From assembly GCA_045128275.1 (NCBI GenBank), contig JBGVRH010000046.1, positions 1 through 64,000 on the forward strand: 64,000 nt of DNA, read 5' to 3'. Under the pieces are notes generated by a model. It did not search any database. It had not been told where the DNA came from and saw nothing but the letters and a program-made list of their open reading frames with translations. The first letter of the stretch is position 1. Each line of letters starts with the position of its first letter. Made by a program: the position numbers and the translations under genes. Positions 1 through 8,192 of the stretch are shown here, one piece after another. Source of the stretch: CAMEON01 sp045128275. Its GTDB lineage: Bacteria > Bacillota > Clostridia > Oscillospirales > CAG-272.

Positions 1-33
1 AACTATTAATTGGATAGGCTGAGAATAAGATAA

Positions 34-68
34 CCGCCGAGAGCAACCGTAATGGTTGCTCTCGGCGG
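34..68 (-). terminator. Perfect 15-bp stem terminator, repeat-family copy 1
   Basis: Positions 34-48 and 54-68 are perfect inverted arms around a 5-nt loop, with core GCCGAGAGCAACC. It lies downstream of the leftward gene ending at 252. The same core recurs at 1274-1304 and 6620-6650. Bases 69-251 hold nothing else I can identify. Confidence 0.7.
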
Positions 69-251
69 TAGTGTTATTAGTTTTGCACTATAAACGTAGT
101 ACGTGCTTTTTTTGCCTTCAGCAGGCGGTTTTAACTTGCCATTGTTTAAAAGTGTAACAATACGAAGCAGAATCATCCGTCAGCATGAAAAAACTGCAAT
201 TCATACGGTATTTTGACTCTAACAAGAGGCCTATACAAGTAGGCAAGCTAA

Positions 252-1034
252 TTATATGTGATATCCCAACGATTCCAGCGTAAAAATCATAAAGTAAAGA
301 ATTGCTACGCGAAAAGGAATTCTTTCTTTTTCCATTACAGCTTGAAGAAGCCGAGCTTGGTCTATACTCAATTGAAACTCGCTTGTCGGATTATCTAAGC
401 TTTCACGTTCTGCATCTGGATTATCATGACCCCACAAAGATACCGCAATTCCTGCCCAACCAGTTGAAAATATTTTTTCGAAATTCTTTCGTGTTATAGT
501 TGACAATAAAGCTTTTTCTGGCGATAAGTTCGTTGCGTTCATTATCTTCATCAGCATATCTTGAGCATCAATATTGTATCTAAAGTCCACCTTCATTTTG
601 GAGGTGTCACTTTTTTTAGGAGAATCTTGCTCTAAAAACACTTTTTTGAAGATTTCCAGTTTTGTATCATCATCGAAATCTTGAAGATACTGGCTTTCAT
701 AGGATTTCCAATCTGCTACGATAGGTACACCTTGGTTTTGTTGATACACCTCGCGATTAATTAACAGAAGCTTCCCCAGTTCCAATATTGGTTCAGATGC
801 TTTGATTAACTCGTTCCACTTATAGAATCCAGACAGACGGGCAATAACATGTTGAGCATTCATTAGCGTGAATGAACCATCTTCTTTTATGTCAAAATGA
901 ATGACAATATAGTCAATATCCGGAAAATATTGAGGGCTATACTCATAGAATCCCAGTTTTTCGTTGAAAACTCTTGTGTCGTAATCCTTTAACAGTTTTT
1001 TGGATTGTTGCTTGAAAAAATCGATGGTTGTCAT
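252..1034 (-). CDS. Hypothetical protein of unknown function
   Basis: A 260-residue soluble protein beginning MTTIDFFKQQSKKLLKDYD. I recall similar uncharacterised proteins with this N-terminus and an 'LMNAQHVIARLSGF' segment in gut anaerobes, but know no function. I chose the ATG at 1034 because AAGGAGAG lies 8 nt before it; an earlier in-frame start lacks such a site. No signal peptide or membrane segment is visible. It is monocistronic: a 12-bp-arm dyad lies just upstream (1066-1112) and a terminator follows at 34-68. Base composition is AT-rich like the rest of the island. Confidence 0.6.
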   Translation of the reverse strand: MTTIDFFKQQSKKLLKDYDTRVFNEKLGFYEYSPQYFPDIDYIVIHFDIKEDGSFTLMNAQHVIARLSGFYKWNELIKASEPILELGKLLLINREVYQQNQGVPIVADWKSYESQYLQDFDDDTKLEIFKKVFLEQDSPKKSDTSKMKVDFRYNIDAQDMLMKIMNATNLSPEKALLSTITRKNFEKIFSTGWAGIAVSLWGHDNPDAERESLDNPTSEFQLSIDQARLLQAVMEKERIPFRVAILYFMIFTLESLGYHI

Positions 1035-1065
1035 AAATAATACTCTCCTTATTTTGTTTGTTGAA

Positions 1066-1112
1066 TTTATTGTCAAATGAAAATGCGTTCGTAATCTTTT
1101 TTTGACAATAAA
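1066..1112. promoter_or_regulatory. Operator-like inverted repeat upstream of 252-1034
   Basis: TTTATTGTCAAA (1066-1077) and TTTGACAATAAA (1101-1112) are perfect 12-bp inverted arms 23 bp apart, about 32 bp upstream of the start at 1034. The arrangement suits a dimeric regulator; the arms also resemble -35 elements. No convincing -10 is fixed. The rest of 1113-1273 is AT-rich intergenic DNA. Confidence 0.4.
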
Positions 1113-1273
1113 CCCTTAAATAAAGATTATATTATCATATTATGGCTGATCGAAATCTTTGCACGAACGAGCAAGCTTACCATAAGCATGAGATGATTAT
1201 ATCATATTTATAAAATTAAAGCAATACTTTTTGAAAACAATCTTGAAAAAATCAATATTCATGTAAAAATACC

Positions 1274-1304
1274 GCCGAGAGCAACCATTACAGTTACTCT
1301 CGGC
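1274..1304 (-). terminator. Terminator of the ABC operon, repeat-family copy 2
   Basis: Stem GCCGAGAGCAAC / GTTACTCTCGGC with one mismatch. On the minus strand it is followed by ATTTTT (1266-1270). It lies 16 bp beyond the stop of the ABC gene at 1320. Confidence 0.75.
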
Positions 1305-1319
1305 TTAATTCTATTCAAA

Positions 1320-3230
1320 TCAAGTTGTTCCTTGCTCTGTATAATACTGCGCTTGTGCATACCACAGCTCATGATATTTGCCGTTTGTATCAGCCAGCAG
1401 TTCTTCGTGCGATCCTCGCTGAACCAAATGACCGTCGTCAAAGACTGCGATATCGTGGCAGAACCGGCAGGAGGACAGGCGATGCGAAATGAAGATAGCG
1501 GTCCGATCGCCCACGATCCGGTCGAATTGGCTGTAGATTTCAAATTCAGCTACAGGGTCAAGAGCGGCGGTGGGTTCGTCCAAAATCAACACAGGAGAGG
1601 ACTTATACAGCGCGCGAGCCAACGCGATCTTTTGCGCCTCGCCACCCGAAATTTCAATGCCGTTTTCATCGTATTTACGGTAGAGATAGGTATCCAGACC
1701 GTCCGGGAAGGCATCTAACCTGTCACCAAAACCGGCAAGACGCAAGCATTCTTCGGCTCTCTCACGTTGCTTTGCATCGGGGGATTCGCACATGGTCACG
1801 TTTTGTCCCAACGTCAGAGCGAATAGCCCGAAATCCTGGAACACCACCGAGAAAACCTCCAGATAGTCCTGATAAGACAGGGTTCGGATGTTCACACCGT
1901 TGAGCAGGATCTCCCCTTCGGTGGGGTCGTACAAGCGGCACAGGAGCTTGATCAAGGTGGTTTTTCCCGATCCGTTCATACCCACCACCGCCATTCGTTC
2001 ACCCGAGCGGAAGGTCAGATTGATGTTTTCAAGAGCATATCGCTCGGTATTCGGGTACTTGAAGGACACGTTACGGAACTCAAAGGTATAGCCGCCACGC
2101 TCGTCAGGCTGAATCTTTCCGTCCCCTTGCTCCATCTTGTTGGGCAGATCCAAATACTCAAACAGCACTGCCAGGCATTCGTTGCGCGCCCGCACGTAGC
2201 TCACGGTGTTCAATATCCCCGCGATCGCATTAGTCAGGCGTATGATACCCTGGGCATATTTGAGGATATTGCCAATGCCAACAGCGCCCGCGGCGGCACG
2301 GACGGCCACCAACAGGTAGATGCCTAGGTCACTGAGTCCGCCAATGACGCTCTCCGAGATTCTATGAGCTGCCATGCCGTTTTGCATCTTTCCCGCGGCA
2401 CGGAGCATCCGAGGGTATTCCGACATCATATCCTGCTCGATCAGCTCCTGCTGGTCGTACAAACGGATATCCTTGCCTGCGTGATAGTTGCCCACGTATT
2501 CGGCGGTGTAAAACTCGAAAATCCGCTTGAAGGGCAGCATATCCATCACGGCCTTCTGGCTCTTTTGGGTGGAGGACGAGGTAACCCGGATGCGCAGAGC
2601 ACACAGGCCCACCATCAAGACACAAATGACAATCACGGCGGGAATGGAATTAATCCACGAGGTGCCGTAACCGCCGCTGAACACGCCCAGCACCAAAAGC
2701 TCGGCTATGATGCCAATGGAAAAGCAGATGGTCATCAGATTACCCACGGTATCCACCACACCCTTCACGACGGTGGGAAGCCCTGCGCCCATTTTGGTGA
2801 ACATCTCTTGATAGCGGTTGAACATGCGGTGGGTTTCGGGGTCTTCGATGGAGGCGTAGTCCAAAGCAAACATTTTCATGTCGTTATGTATGCCGAATTG
2901 CTGATAGAACAGGAATATGCGACCGCCGCCGTTGATGTAGCGACTCATACCGTAATCGATCAGATACACGATCAGATCCAGCACCAGCGTGATACAGACC
3001 AGCTTAATCAGGCGGTCGATGCGTCCTTCTCCCAAGAGTTCGGTCAGGATAAAGGCACTCATATACAGGTTAATAAAGGGGGAGAGGCGATTGAAGAAGG
3101 TGCGGACCAAAAGTAGGGTCAGGTATCCCGGGCTAACGCGGCGCACGATGCCAATGCCGCGGCAAAACAGCTTGATATCCTGCGCGAACGTGCGCGAGCC
3201 TTCAGGCTTTTGATTTTTCTTACGTTTCAT
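1320..3230 (-). CDS. ABC exporter half-transporter (TMD-NBD), subunit 2
   Basis: A 636-residue ABC exporter with an N-terminal six-helix membrane domain (about residues 25-330) and a C-terminal nucleotide-binding domain. Walker A GMNGSGKTT lies near residue 416, signature ISGGEAQ near 525, Walker B VLILDEPTAALD near 547, followed by an ISHRLSS switch histidine. Start at 3230 is set by GGAGG 9 nt upstream; it overlaps the preceding ABC gene by 11 bp, so the two are translationally coupled and very likely form a heterodimer. Substrate is unknown: no peptidase domain precedes the membrane domain. It is the last gene of an operon led by an XRE-TPR regulator. Confidence 0.9.
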   Translation of the reverse strand: MKRKKNQKPEGSRTFAQDIKLFCRGIGIVRRVSPGYLTLLLVRTFFNRLSPFINLYMSAFILTELLGEGRIDRLIKLVCITLVLDLIVYLIDYGMSRYINGGGRIFLFYQQFGIHNDMKMFALDYASIEDPETHRMFNRYQEMFTKMGAGLPTVVKGVVDTVGNLMTICFSIGIIAELLVLGVFSGGYGTSWINSIPAVIVICVLMVGLCALRIRVTSSSTQKSQKAVMDMLPFKRIFEFYTAEYVGNYHAGKDIRLYDQQELIEQDMMSEYPRMLRAAGKMQNGMAAHRISESVIGGLSDLGIYLLVAVRAAAGAVGIGNILKYAQGIIRLTNAIAGILNTVSYVRARNECLAVLFEYLDLPNKMEQGDGKIQPDERGGYTFEFRNVSFKYPNTERYALENINLTFRSGERMAVVGMNGSGKTTLIKLLCRLYDPTEGEILLNGVNIRTLSYQDYLEVFSVVFQDFGLFALTLGQNVTMCESPDAKQRERAEECLRLAGFGDRLDAFPDGLDTYLYRKYDENGIEISGGEAQKIALARALYKSSPVLILDEPTAALDPVAEFEIYSQFDRIVGDRTAIFISHRLSSCRFCHDIAVFDDGHLVQRGSHEELLADTNGKYHELWYAQAQYYTEQGTT

Positions 3231-5148
3231 TTGCCGCTGCCTCCTCTCTGTAGTAATGCGCTTGGATATTAAACAGGTCGGCATACTTACCGCCCTGCGT
3301 CATCAGCTGATCGTGTGTCCCCGACTCGGCCACACATCCGTTTTCCAAGAGTAGGATGCGGTCACAAAAACGAGTAGAGGACAGTCGGTGGGAGATGAAC
3401 AGCGCGGTATTGCCGCCAATCAAACGGTCGTATTCCAGATACATCTTGTTTTCCGCGATGGGGTCAAGGGCGGCGGTGGGCTCGTCCAGGATCATCATGC
3501 GTCCGCCCTTGTACAGCGCACGGGCGAGAGCCAGCTTTTGCTTCTGACCGCCCGACATATCCACGGCTCCGTCACGCACGCTCTTGACAAGATACGTGTC
3601 CAGCCCCTGTGGCAGCTCGTGAATCCAACTCTCCATATCCGCCTCGCGCAGACACCAAGACAGATGCTCCTCATCTACTTTGTTCTCCGGACATAGCGTG
3701 ATGTTCTGACGCACGGTCACAGGTAACAGGAAAATGTCCTGAAACACGACGGAGAGAGCCTTGAAATAGGCATCGCGGTCGTAGTCGCCAAGGGGACGGT
3801 CATTGATCAGAATCTGCCCCTCGGTAGGCTCAAGTAAACCGCATAACAGCTTGACCAGCGTGGTCTTTCCCGCACCGTTGAGGCCCACAAGAGCCAACTT
3901 TTCGCCCTTTTCGATGCGGAAACTGACGTTGTTCAGCACCAAAGGCGCAAGCTCTTGTTGCGCATCGGGCTCTGCCTTCTCCTCACCCGGCTTTTGCTCC
4001 ACGGGATAGCGGAAGGAAACATCGCGAAATTCTACCGACCATGTGTCCTCGGGCAGGGGGGCGGCGGAATCGTTCTGCTTACTGTAGCGATCGGGCAGGT
4101 CTAAATAGGCGCGCAGATCGCAGAATTGGCGGCTGTTGTGCTGAGCAGCAGAAAGGTTGTAAAGAAAACGCTGAAACCAACCCGCAAAGCCTGTGATCAC
4201 CGAAAAGTAAAACACGAAGGATGCAGGATCCAGGGTGCCCGCCACCAACACTCTGTAGATCAGAATGGCGTATGCGGCTCCGTTTTGAAGCAGAATCAGC
4301 AGTGCGCTTGCAAGATCCACGCGAAAGAATCCTACGCGCATATGCTTTTGGCGCAAGGATACGATACCGTACACCGCCTTCCAGTAGAGCGAAAGCAAGA
4401 GATTGGCGGTCTTGTAGAAGATCGCATCCTTGACCAAGCGCAGATCGCTTTTGGTGGTCGTGGTGTAAACCAACTTTCGCGTCAGCGCGCTTTCCTCCTC
4501 CCGCCGCTCATGACAATACTTGTTAAACCATTGATTCAGCAGATATGGGATAATGGAGGACGCCAGCAATACGGCGATCAGTAGGGGATTGAGGATGGCC
4601 AGAATGGCGGCGTAGGACGCAAGCCCTATAAGCCCCGAAAACGTGGAGATCAGACGATAAGGAAGAACGGCGGCATTGGAATTGCCATAGGTGTCGTTAG
4701 GGTTGACGTTCCCCAAAGCCAGGCTTTTCATGTTCTGTCCATGGGGCGACTCCAGGTATGCGTAATCCACCACCATGGCTTTGCGGTTGAGCTTGAGCAG
4801 ATAGGTGTAATTGAGCGCGAGGTAATACTTCTCGTTTTGGGTGCCGGTCACGGTGTTGAAGATCTGTAATGCCATTGCGGCAAGGCTGACACCGCAAAGA
4901 ACCAGAACCAGCCGCGTGTCGCTTGCTCCCTCCTCCACCAGCGAAACGGCCAGCGAGGGAATCAGGCTATACAACAAAGACAGAACCGGTGGCAGAAAAA
5001 TGAGCAGAATGGCTGTGATAGCCACGGATTTTTTGTTTCGCCAGATCTCGCGGAACGTATAAGCCGTGTTGCTCATCAGGGAGTACGGAGGCTTCTCCTT
5101 TTTTCTGCGCTTCTTTTTATTCGGCATATCGGATGATGATTGACTCAT
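3220..5148 (-). CDS. ABC exporter half-transporter (TMD-NBD), subunit 1
   Basis: A 642-residue ABC exporter subunit with a basic N-terminus, a membrane domain (about residues 40-330) and a nucleotide-binding domain. Walker A GLNGAGKTT lies near residue 419, signature MSGGQKQK near 529 and Walker B MMILDEPTAALD near 550. Both subunits look catalytically canonical, unlike many heterodimeric exporters with one degenerate site. AAGGAG precedes the ATG at 5148, 26 bp after the regulator gene stops. Likely pair with the next gene; drug, lipid or peptide export are all possible. Confidence 0.9.
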   Translation of the reverse strand: MSQSSSDMPNKKKRRKKEKPPYSLMSNTAYTFREIWRNKKSVAITAILLIFLPPVLSLLYSLIPSLAVSLVEEGASDTRLVLVLCGVSLAAMALQIFNTVTGTQNEKYYLALNYTYLLKLNRKAMVVDYAYLESPHGQNMKSLALGNVNPNDTYGNSNAAVLPYRLISTFSGLIGLASYAAILAILNPLLIAVLLASSIIPYLLNQWFNKYCHERREEESALTRKLVYTTTTKSDLRLVKDAIFYKTANLLLSLYWKAVYGIVSLRQKHMRVGFFRVDLASALLILLQNGAAYAILIYRVLVAGTLDPASFVFYFSVITGFAGWFQRFLYNLSAAQHNSRQFCDLRAYLDLPDRYSKQNDSAAPLPEDTWSVEFRDVSFRYPVEQKPGEEKAEPDAQQELAPLVLNNVSFRIEKGEKLALVGLNGAGKTTLVKLLCGLLEPTEGQILINDRPLGDYDRDAYFKALSVVFQDIFLLPVTVRQNITLCPENKVDEEHLSWCLREADMESWIHELPQGLDTYLVKSVRDGAVDMSGGQKQKLALARALYKGGRMMILDEPTAALDPIAENKMYLEYDRLIGGNTALFISHRLSSTRFCDRILLLENGCVAESGTHDQLMTQGGKYADLFNIQAHYYREEAAANET

Positions 5149-5174
5149 ATGTAGGTTCTCCTTCCTGAAACATA

Positions 5175-6326
5175 TTACTTTTTTATGCTTGCGAAGGACT
5201 CCTTCATTTCTTGCAAGCGGGAATCCTGGGAGGTCAGGGGAGAGGATGTCATGGCTTCAAGTGCTTTTTGGATGTATTCGTCCATTTCTTTCACACAATG
5301 CTCCGCATGATGCCTGTCATCCGACAAATCTAACAGCATTAAATGAGCGGGTTTAATGGAAATATTCAAATATGCCTCCACTTCCTTGCGGAAAGCCAGC
5401 AGTTCTTCCATCCGTTTAAAAGCATCATCTGCTTTTCCAAGCAATAAATACTCGGTAACAAGGGCATACAGGATCAGATATTTTTGATAGGTCTGTCGCA
5501 TGGGGAGGAAATCGCTACCCGACATCAAAGCATTCAGTACATTGAGCATATACTCATTATAAATAACTACACGCTCATTGTTTCCTTTATCCCATGTATG
5601 ATGGATTTGTGATGCCATGCGGATACATCTGGACATGAATCTTGCCTTGGTGGAAAAGCTTTCACGGCATTTTTGCAGAGCAGTTTCATAGTCGCCATCG
5701 GCCATAGCTACCTCCGCCTCGAAATACACGCGATCTCCGTAAACCTCGGGTATTTGTGCCATTACGTCCTTTGCCTTGACTGGTTCATTCAGTGCCCGAT
5801 ATATACGCGCCAAAACATAGTAGGCTCGGAAAAATCGGTCGGGAACGGTTTCAAAGCGGGAAATGCAGTTGGCGTACCGTTCACCCTCGGCTATCAAGCT
5901 TGCTTTGTCACGCCAATCGGGATTCTCGGTAATCATTTGTGCCAAGCCACGCAAGCAATAATAGGCAATCATCGGAAACGTGGGATGCTCTTCAAAATAG
6001 GACACCGAAATCTCGTACAAATTCTTGGTATCCATACCTTCTCTGGCAAAATCGAATGCAAATGTATCGAAAGCCCCAACCCTCGATTTGAGTTCTGCAA
6101 ATACGGCATCCTGTTCGGTTTCCTCCATGCCCAACAGGCAATCGGTGGATACCTCCAACACCCGTGCCAATGGGACAATTTGGGAGATGTCGGGCATTCC
6201 CGCATCTGTTTCCCATTTGGAAATGGCCTGGACGGAAACGCCGATAAGTTCCGCAAGCTCGCTTTGTGTCAGCTTTTTCTCCTTGCGAAAGCGGCGGATA
6301 TTTTGCCCTACGGTTATTTTTTTCAT
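5175..6326 (-). CDS. XRE-family regulator with C-terminal TPR-like domain
   Basis: A 383-residue protein. Residues 1-65 form a helix-turn-helix of the XRE/Cro type (LTQSELAELIGVSVQAISKWE), and the rest is all-helical with TPR-like repeats. This is the build of RRNPP-like peptide- or ligand-responsive regulators, which is inference here. Start at 6326 is set by AAGGAG 6 nt upstream. It heads an operon with the ABC exporter pair, and a strong promoter lies at 6380-6408. The simplest reading is control of the exporter, with autoregulation. A paralogous design occurs at 11557-12669. Confidence 0.85.
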   Translation of the reverse strand: MKKITVGQNIRRFRKEKKLTQSELAELIGVSVQAISKWETDAGMPDISQIVPLARVLEVSTDCLLGMEETEQDAVFAELKSRVGAFDTFAFDFAREGMDTKNLYEISVSYFEEHPTFPMIAYYCLRGLAQMITENPDWRDKASLIAEGERYANCISRFETVPDRFFRAYYVLARIYRALNEPVKAKDVMAQIPEVYGDRVYFEAEVAMADGDYETALQKCRESFSTKARFMSRCIRMASQIHHTWDKGNNERVVIYNEYMLNVLNALMSGSDFLPMRQTYQKYLILYALVTEYLLLGKADDAFKRMEELLAFRKEVEAYLNISIKPAHLMLLDLSDDRHHAEHCVKEMDEYIQKALEAMTSSPLTSQDSRLQEMKESFASIKK

Positions 6327-6379
6327 CTGAGGCTCCTTCCCATATTTTCGTTTTAAAAATCGGTGGTATCGCACTTACA

Positions 6380-6408
6380 AGTATACCATGTGCAGTGATC
6401 CAAGTCAA
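6380..6408 (-). promoter_or_regulatory. Sigma-A promoter of the XRE-ABC operon
   Basis: On the minus strand TTGACT (6403-6408), 17 bp, TATACT (6380-6385), about 55 bp before the start at 6326. Confidence 0.75.
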
Positions 6409-6572
6409 GAAACTTACGGTTGCATAAACTGCACTCTTATTATAACAATGCCTGTAGGCAAAGTAAAGAAACCGCTTCGCAAGTCTTTTTCCACGGAGCG
6501 TGGAATATGTTGGATACGGCTGTTTTCTATGATTCTCTAAATTATAGCATATCAAATTGGCAAATACAAGAC

Positions 6573-6601
6573 TTGATTTTTTGCTGATTTTGTGGTATAA
6601 T
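6573..6601 (+). promoter_or_regulatory. Strong rightward promoter facing a terminator
   Basis: TTGATT (6573-6578), 17 bp, TATAAT (6596-6601). The predicted start near 6608 is followed within about 12 nt by the hairpin at 6620-6650 and a T-run, so the transcript would be only ~50 nt and non-coding. No rightward gene follows. Confidence 0.55.
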
Positions 6602-6619
6602 ATAAGTGTGAAAAATACA

Positions 6620-6656
6620 GCCGAGAGAAACTGTTACGGTTACTCTCGGCCTTTTT
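6620..6656. terminator. Bidirectional terminator of the MutS-like operon, repeat copy 3
   Basis: Stem GCCGAGAGAAAC / GTTACTCTCGGC (6620-6650), one mismatch. CTTTTT follows on the plus strand and ATTTTT on the minus strand. It lies 40 bp beyond the stop of the leftward gene at 6690 and is the third copy of the family at 34-68 and 1274-1304. Confidence 0.75.
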
Positions 6657-6689
6657 GACCTGATATCCTTCCGTTATTCTACTCCCTCC

Positions 6690-8192
6690 TTACTGCTTGT
6701 CAAGCGGGAGTGCCTTATGTTCCTTCGTCATTTCATACATGACCACTTGATTATGTCCTTGCCCATGGAAGATCTGCTTCAGATCGGTCAAGTGTGTAAC
6801 CGCGATCCAATCCACCCGCTTTTCCGTCAGATAGCGTAGTATGTAGTAGAGCCCTACCGCTCCCTCGGCATATGCAGTGGTTTGAAAGACCTCGTTGAGA
6901 ATCAACAAGCTATTAGCCGGCATGGATTCGATGATCGCATGAAGCTCCTGCACCTCTTGTTCAAATCGCCCCATCTGCTGCCTAGCCGCGCTTGGTTCTT
7001 CGCTCTCCGCAAATTGTGTTTGCAAAGAGGCATACAGCTTGACCATTCCATGACGGGCAGGGATCGGTAGTCCCGCTTGCGTCAAAAGCTGACAGCTCAT
7101 AATACTCCGCAAAAACACCGTTTTCCCGTTTCCGTTGTCTCCAAACAAAAGCGCTCCATCCTGATCATAAGGGCAATAGTCGTTTGGCACTACGGTCTCG
7201 ACGCCCTCGGTGAGCAAACGCAGATCCCACATATCCTGAAAGGTGCTTTGTTCTCCCACGCTCGGGTAGGTATAGGGCACTTTTTTCGTTCGAAGGAATG
7301 ATATATATTCTCTTGCTACGAAGTAGAAGCGTAGCTCCCCGAAAAGTGATCCCATGCCATCCACGATCCCGGCCATAAGGGAGGTCAAAAGCACCTCCAT
7401 CTCCAGATAGGGGTAGGCTTGAAGCTGACCTTGGCAAACCGAGCGGATCATGGGAGGATTCATGTGGACGGTTACATTCGTACCGTTTTGGTCGGGAGGA
7501 TCGGAAGCTCCGAGGGAGGGCTTGCTCAGAGAAAAGCGCTTTTTGGCCTTGTTCTCCGCTACTGACGGGAACGTGATTTCCGTTAAATGACAACCGACAA
7601 TGCGGCCGCTTGGGTTCAAGGTCAAGGCAATTACGGGAGGCGCGGGGGCGCACATCCGATCCAACCGATGCAGCAGGGCGATCATGTGACGAAACTCTCG
7701 GTTGTCTGTCAACTGCTCAAGCTCTCGGGCGAGGGTGGAGAGTCCACGAGCGGATAACGGATACAGATCAAGTACCTCCCGCAACCGCTTGACGTGATCC
7801 AGCATAGCCAAAAGAAGCTCTGCCCCCTCCTGTACAGACTCACGGGAGCCGCCCAACGCATATTGGGTAACACCAAAGTTGCGTGCGTGCATGTCCTTTT
7901 TTAGTTTTTGGAACGCTTGCTTGCTTTGCTCAAAATCCGAGAGGGATTGCGCCATCCTGTCCAGTAGCACGGGATGCTTCATGAAGTCATGCAGGATCTC
8001 CCGTCGATAGGCTATGTCCTCCTCCTTGACGAGCGGCGCGGACAATACGTCCAAAAACGCGGTGCGGAAATTGGCGGGCAAGCCTTGACAGATAACAGCG
8101 AAGGTGGCATCCAAGGACAGATGGTATAGGAGCTTCTTTCCGACGACTCCTAAAGGCTCATCCGTGATATGTAACAAGCTGCACAGCTTCAT
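6690..8192 (-). CDS. MutS-like ATPase lacking mismatch-binding domain (A)
   Basis: A 500-residue protein with the MutS core and ATPase (domains III-V) but no N-terminal mismatch-recognition domain. Walker A GDNGNGKT lies near residue 349. The Walker B region near residue 429 reads SLLILNEVFQTT, so the usual Asp-Glu pair is Asn-Glu; a C-terminal VTHLTDL follows. It begins one base within the stop of the sister gene (TAATG), with GAGGAGGAG upstream, so the two are coupled and probably heterodimerise. Role unknown; mismatch repair itself is unlikely without domain I. Confidence 0.8.
   Translation of the reverse strand: MKLCSLLHITDEPLGVVGKKLLYHLSLDATFAVICQGLPANFRTAFLDVLSAPLVKEEDIAYRREILHDFMKHPVLLDRMAQSLSDFEQSKQAFQKLKKDMHARNFGVTQYALGGSRESVQEGAELLLAMLDHVKRLREVLDLYPLSARGLSTLARELEQLTDNREFRHMIALLHRLDRMCAPAPPVIALTLNPSGRIVGCHLTEITFPSVAENKAKKRFSLSKPSLGASDPPDQNGTNVTVHMNPPMIRSVCQGQLQAYPYLEMEVLLTSLMAGIVDGMGSLFGELRFYFVAREYISFLRTKKVPYTYPSVGEQSTFQDMWDLRLLTEGVETVVPNDYCPYDQDGALLFGDNGNGKTVFLRSIMSCQLLTQAGLPIPARHGMVKLYASLQTQFAESEEPSAARQQMGRFEQEVQELHAIIESMPANSLLILNEVFQTTAYAEGAVGLYYILRYLTEKRVDWIAVTHLTDLKQIFHGQGHNQVVMYEMTKEHKALPLDKQ

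Noticed and set aside
302..499. Rightward 65-codon frame
   Set aside because: Antisense to the hypothetical gene at 252-1034 with no ribosome site.
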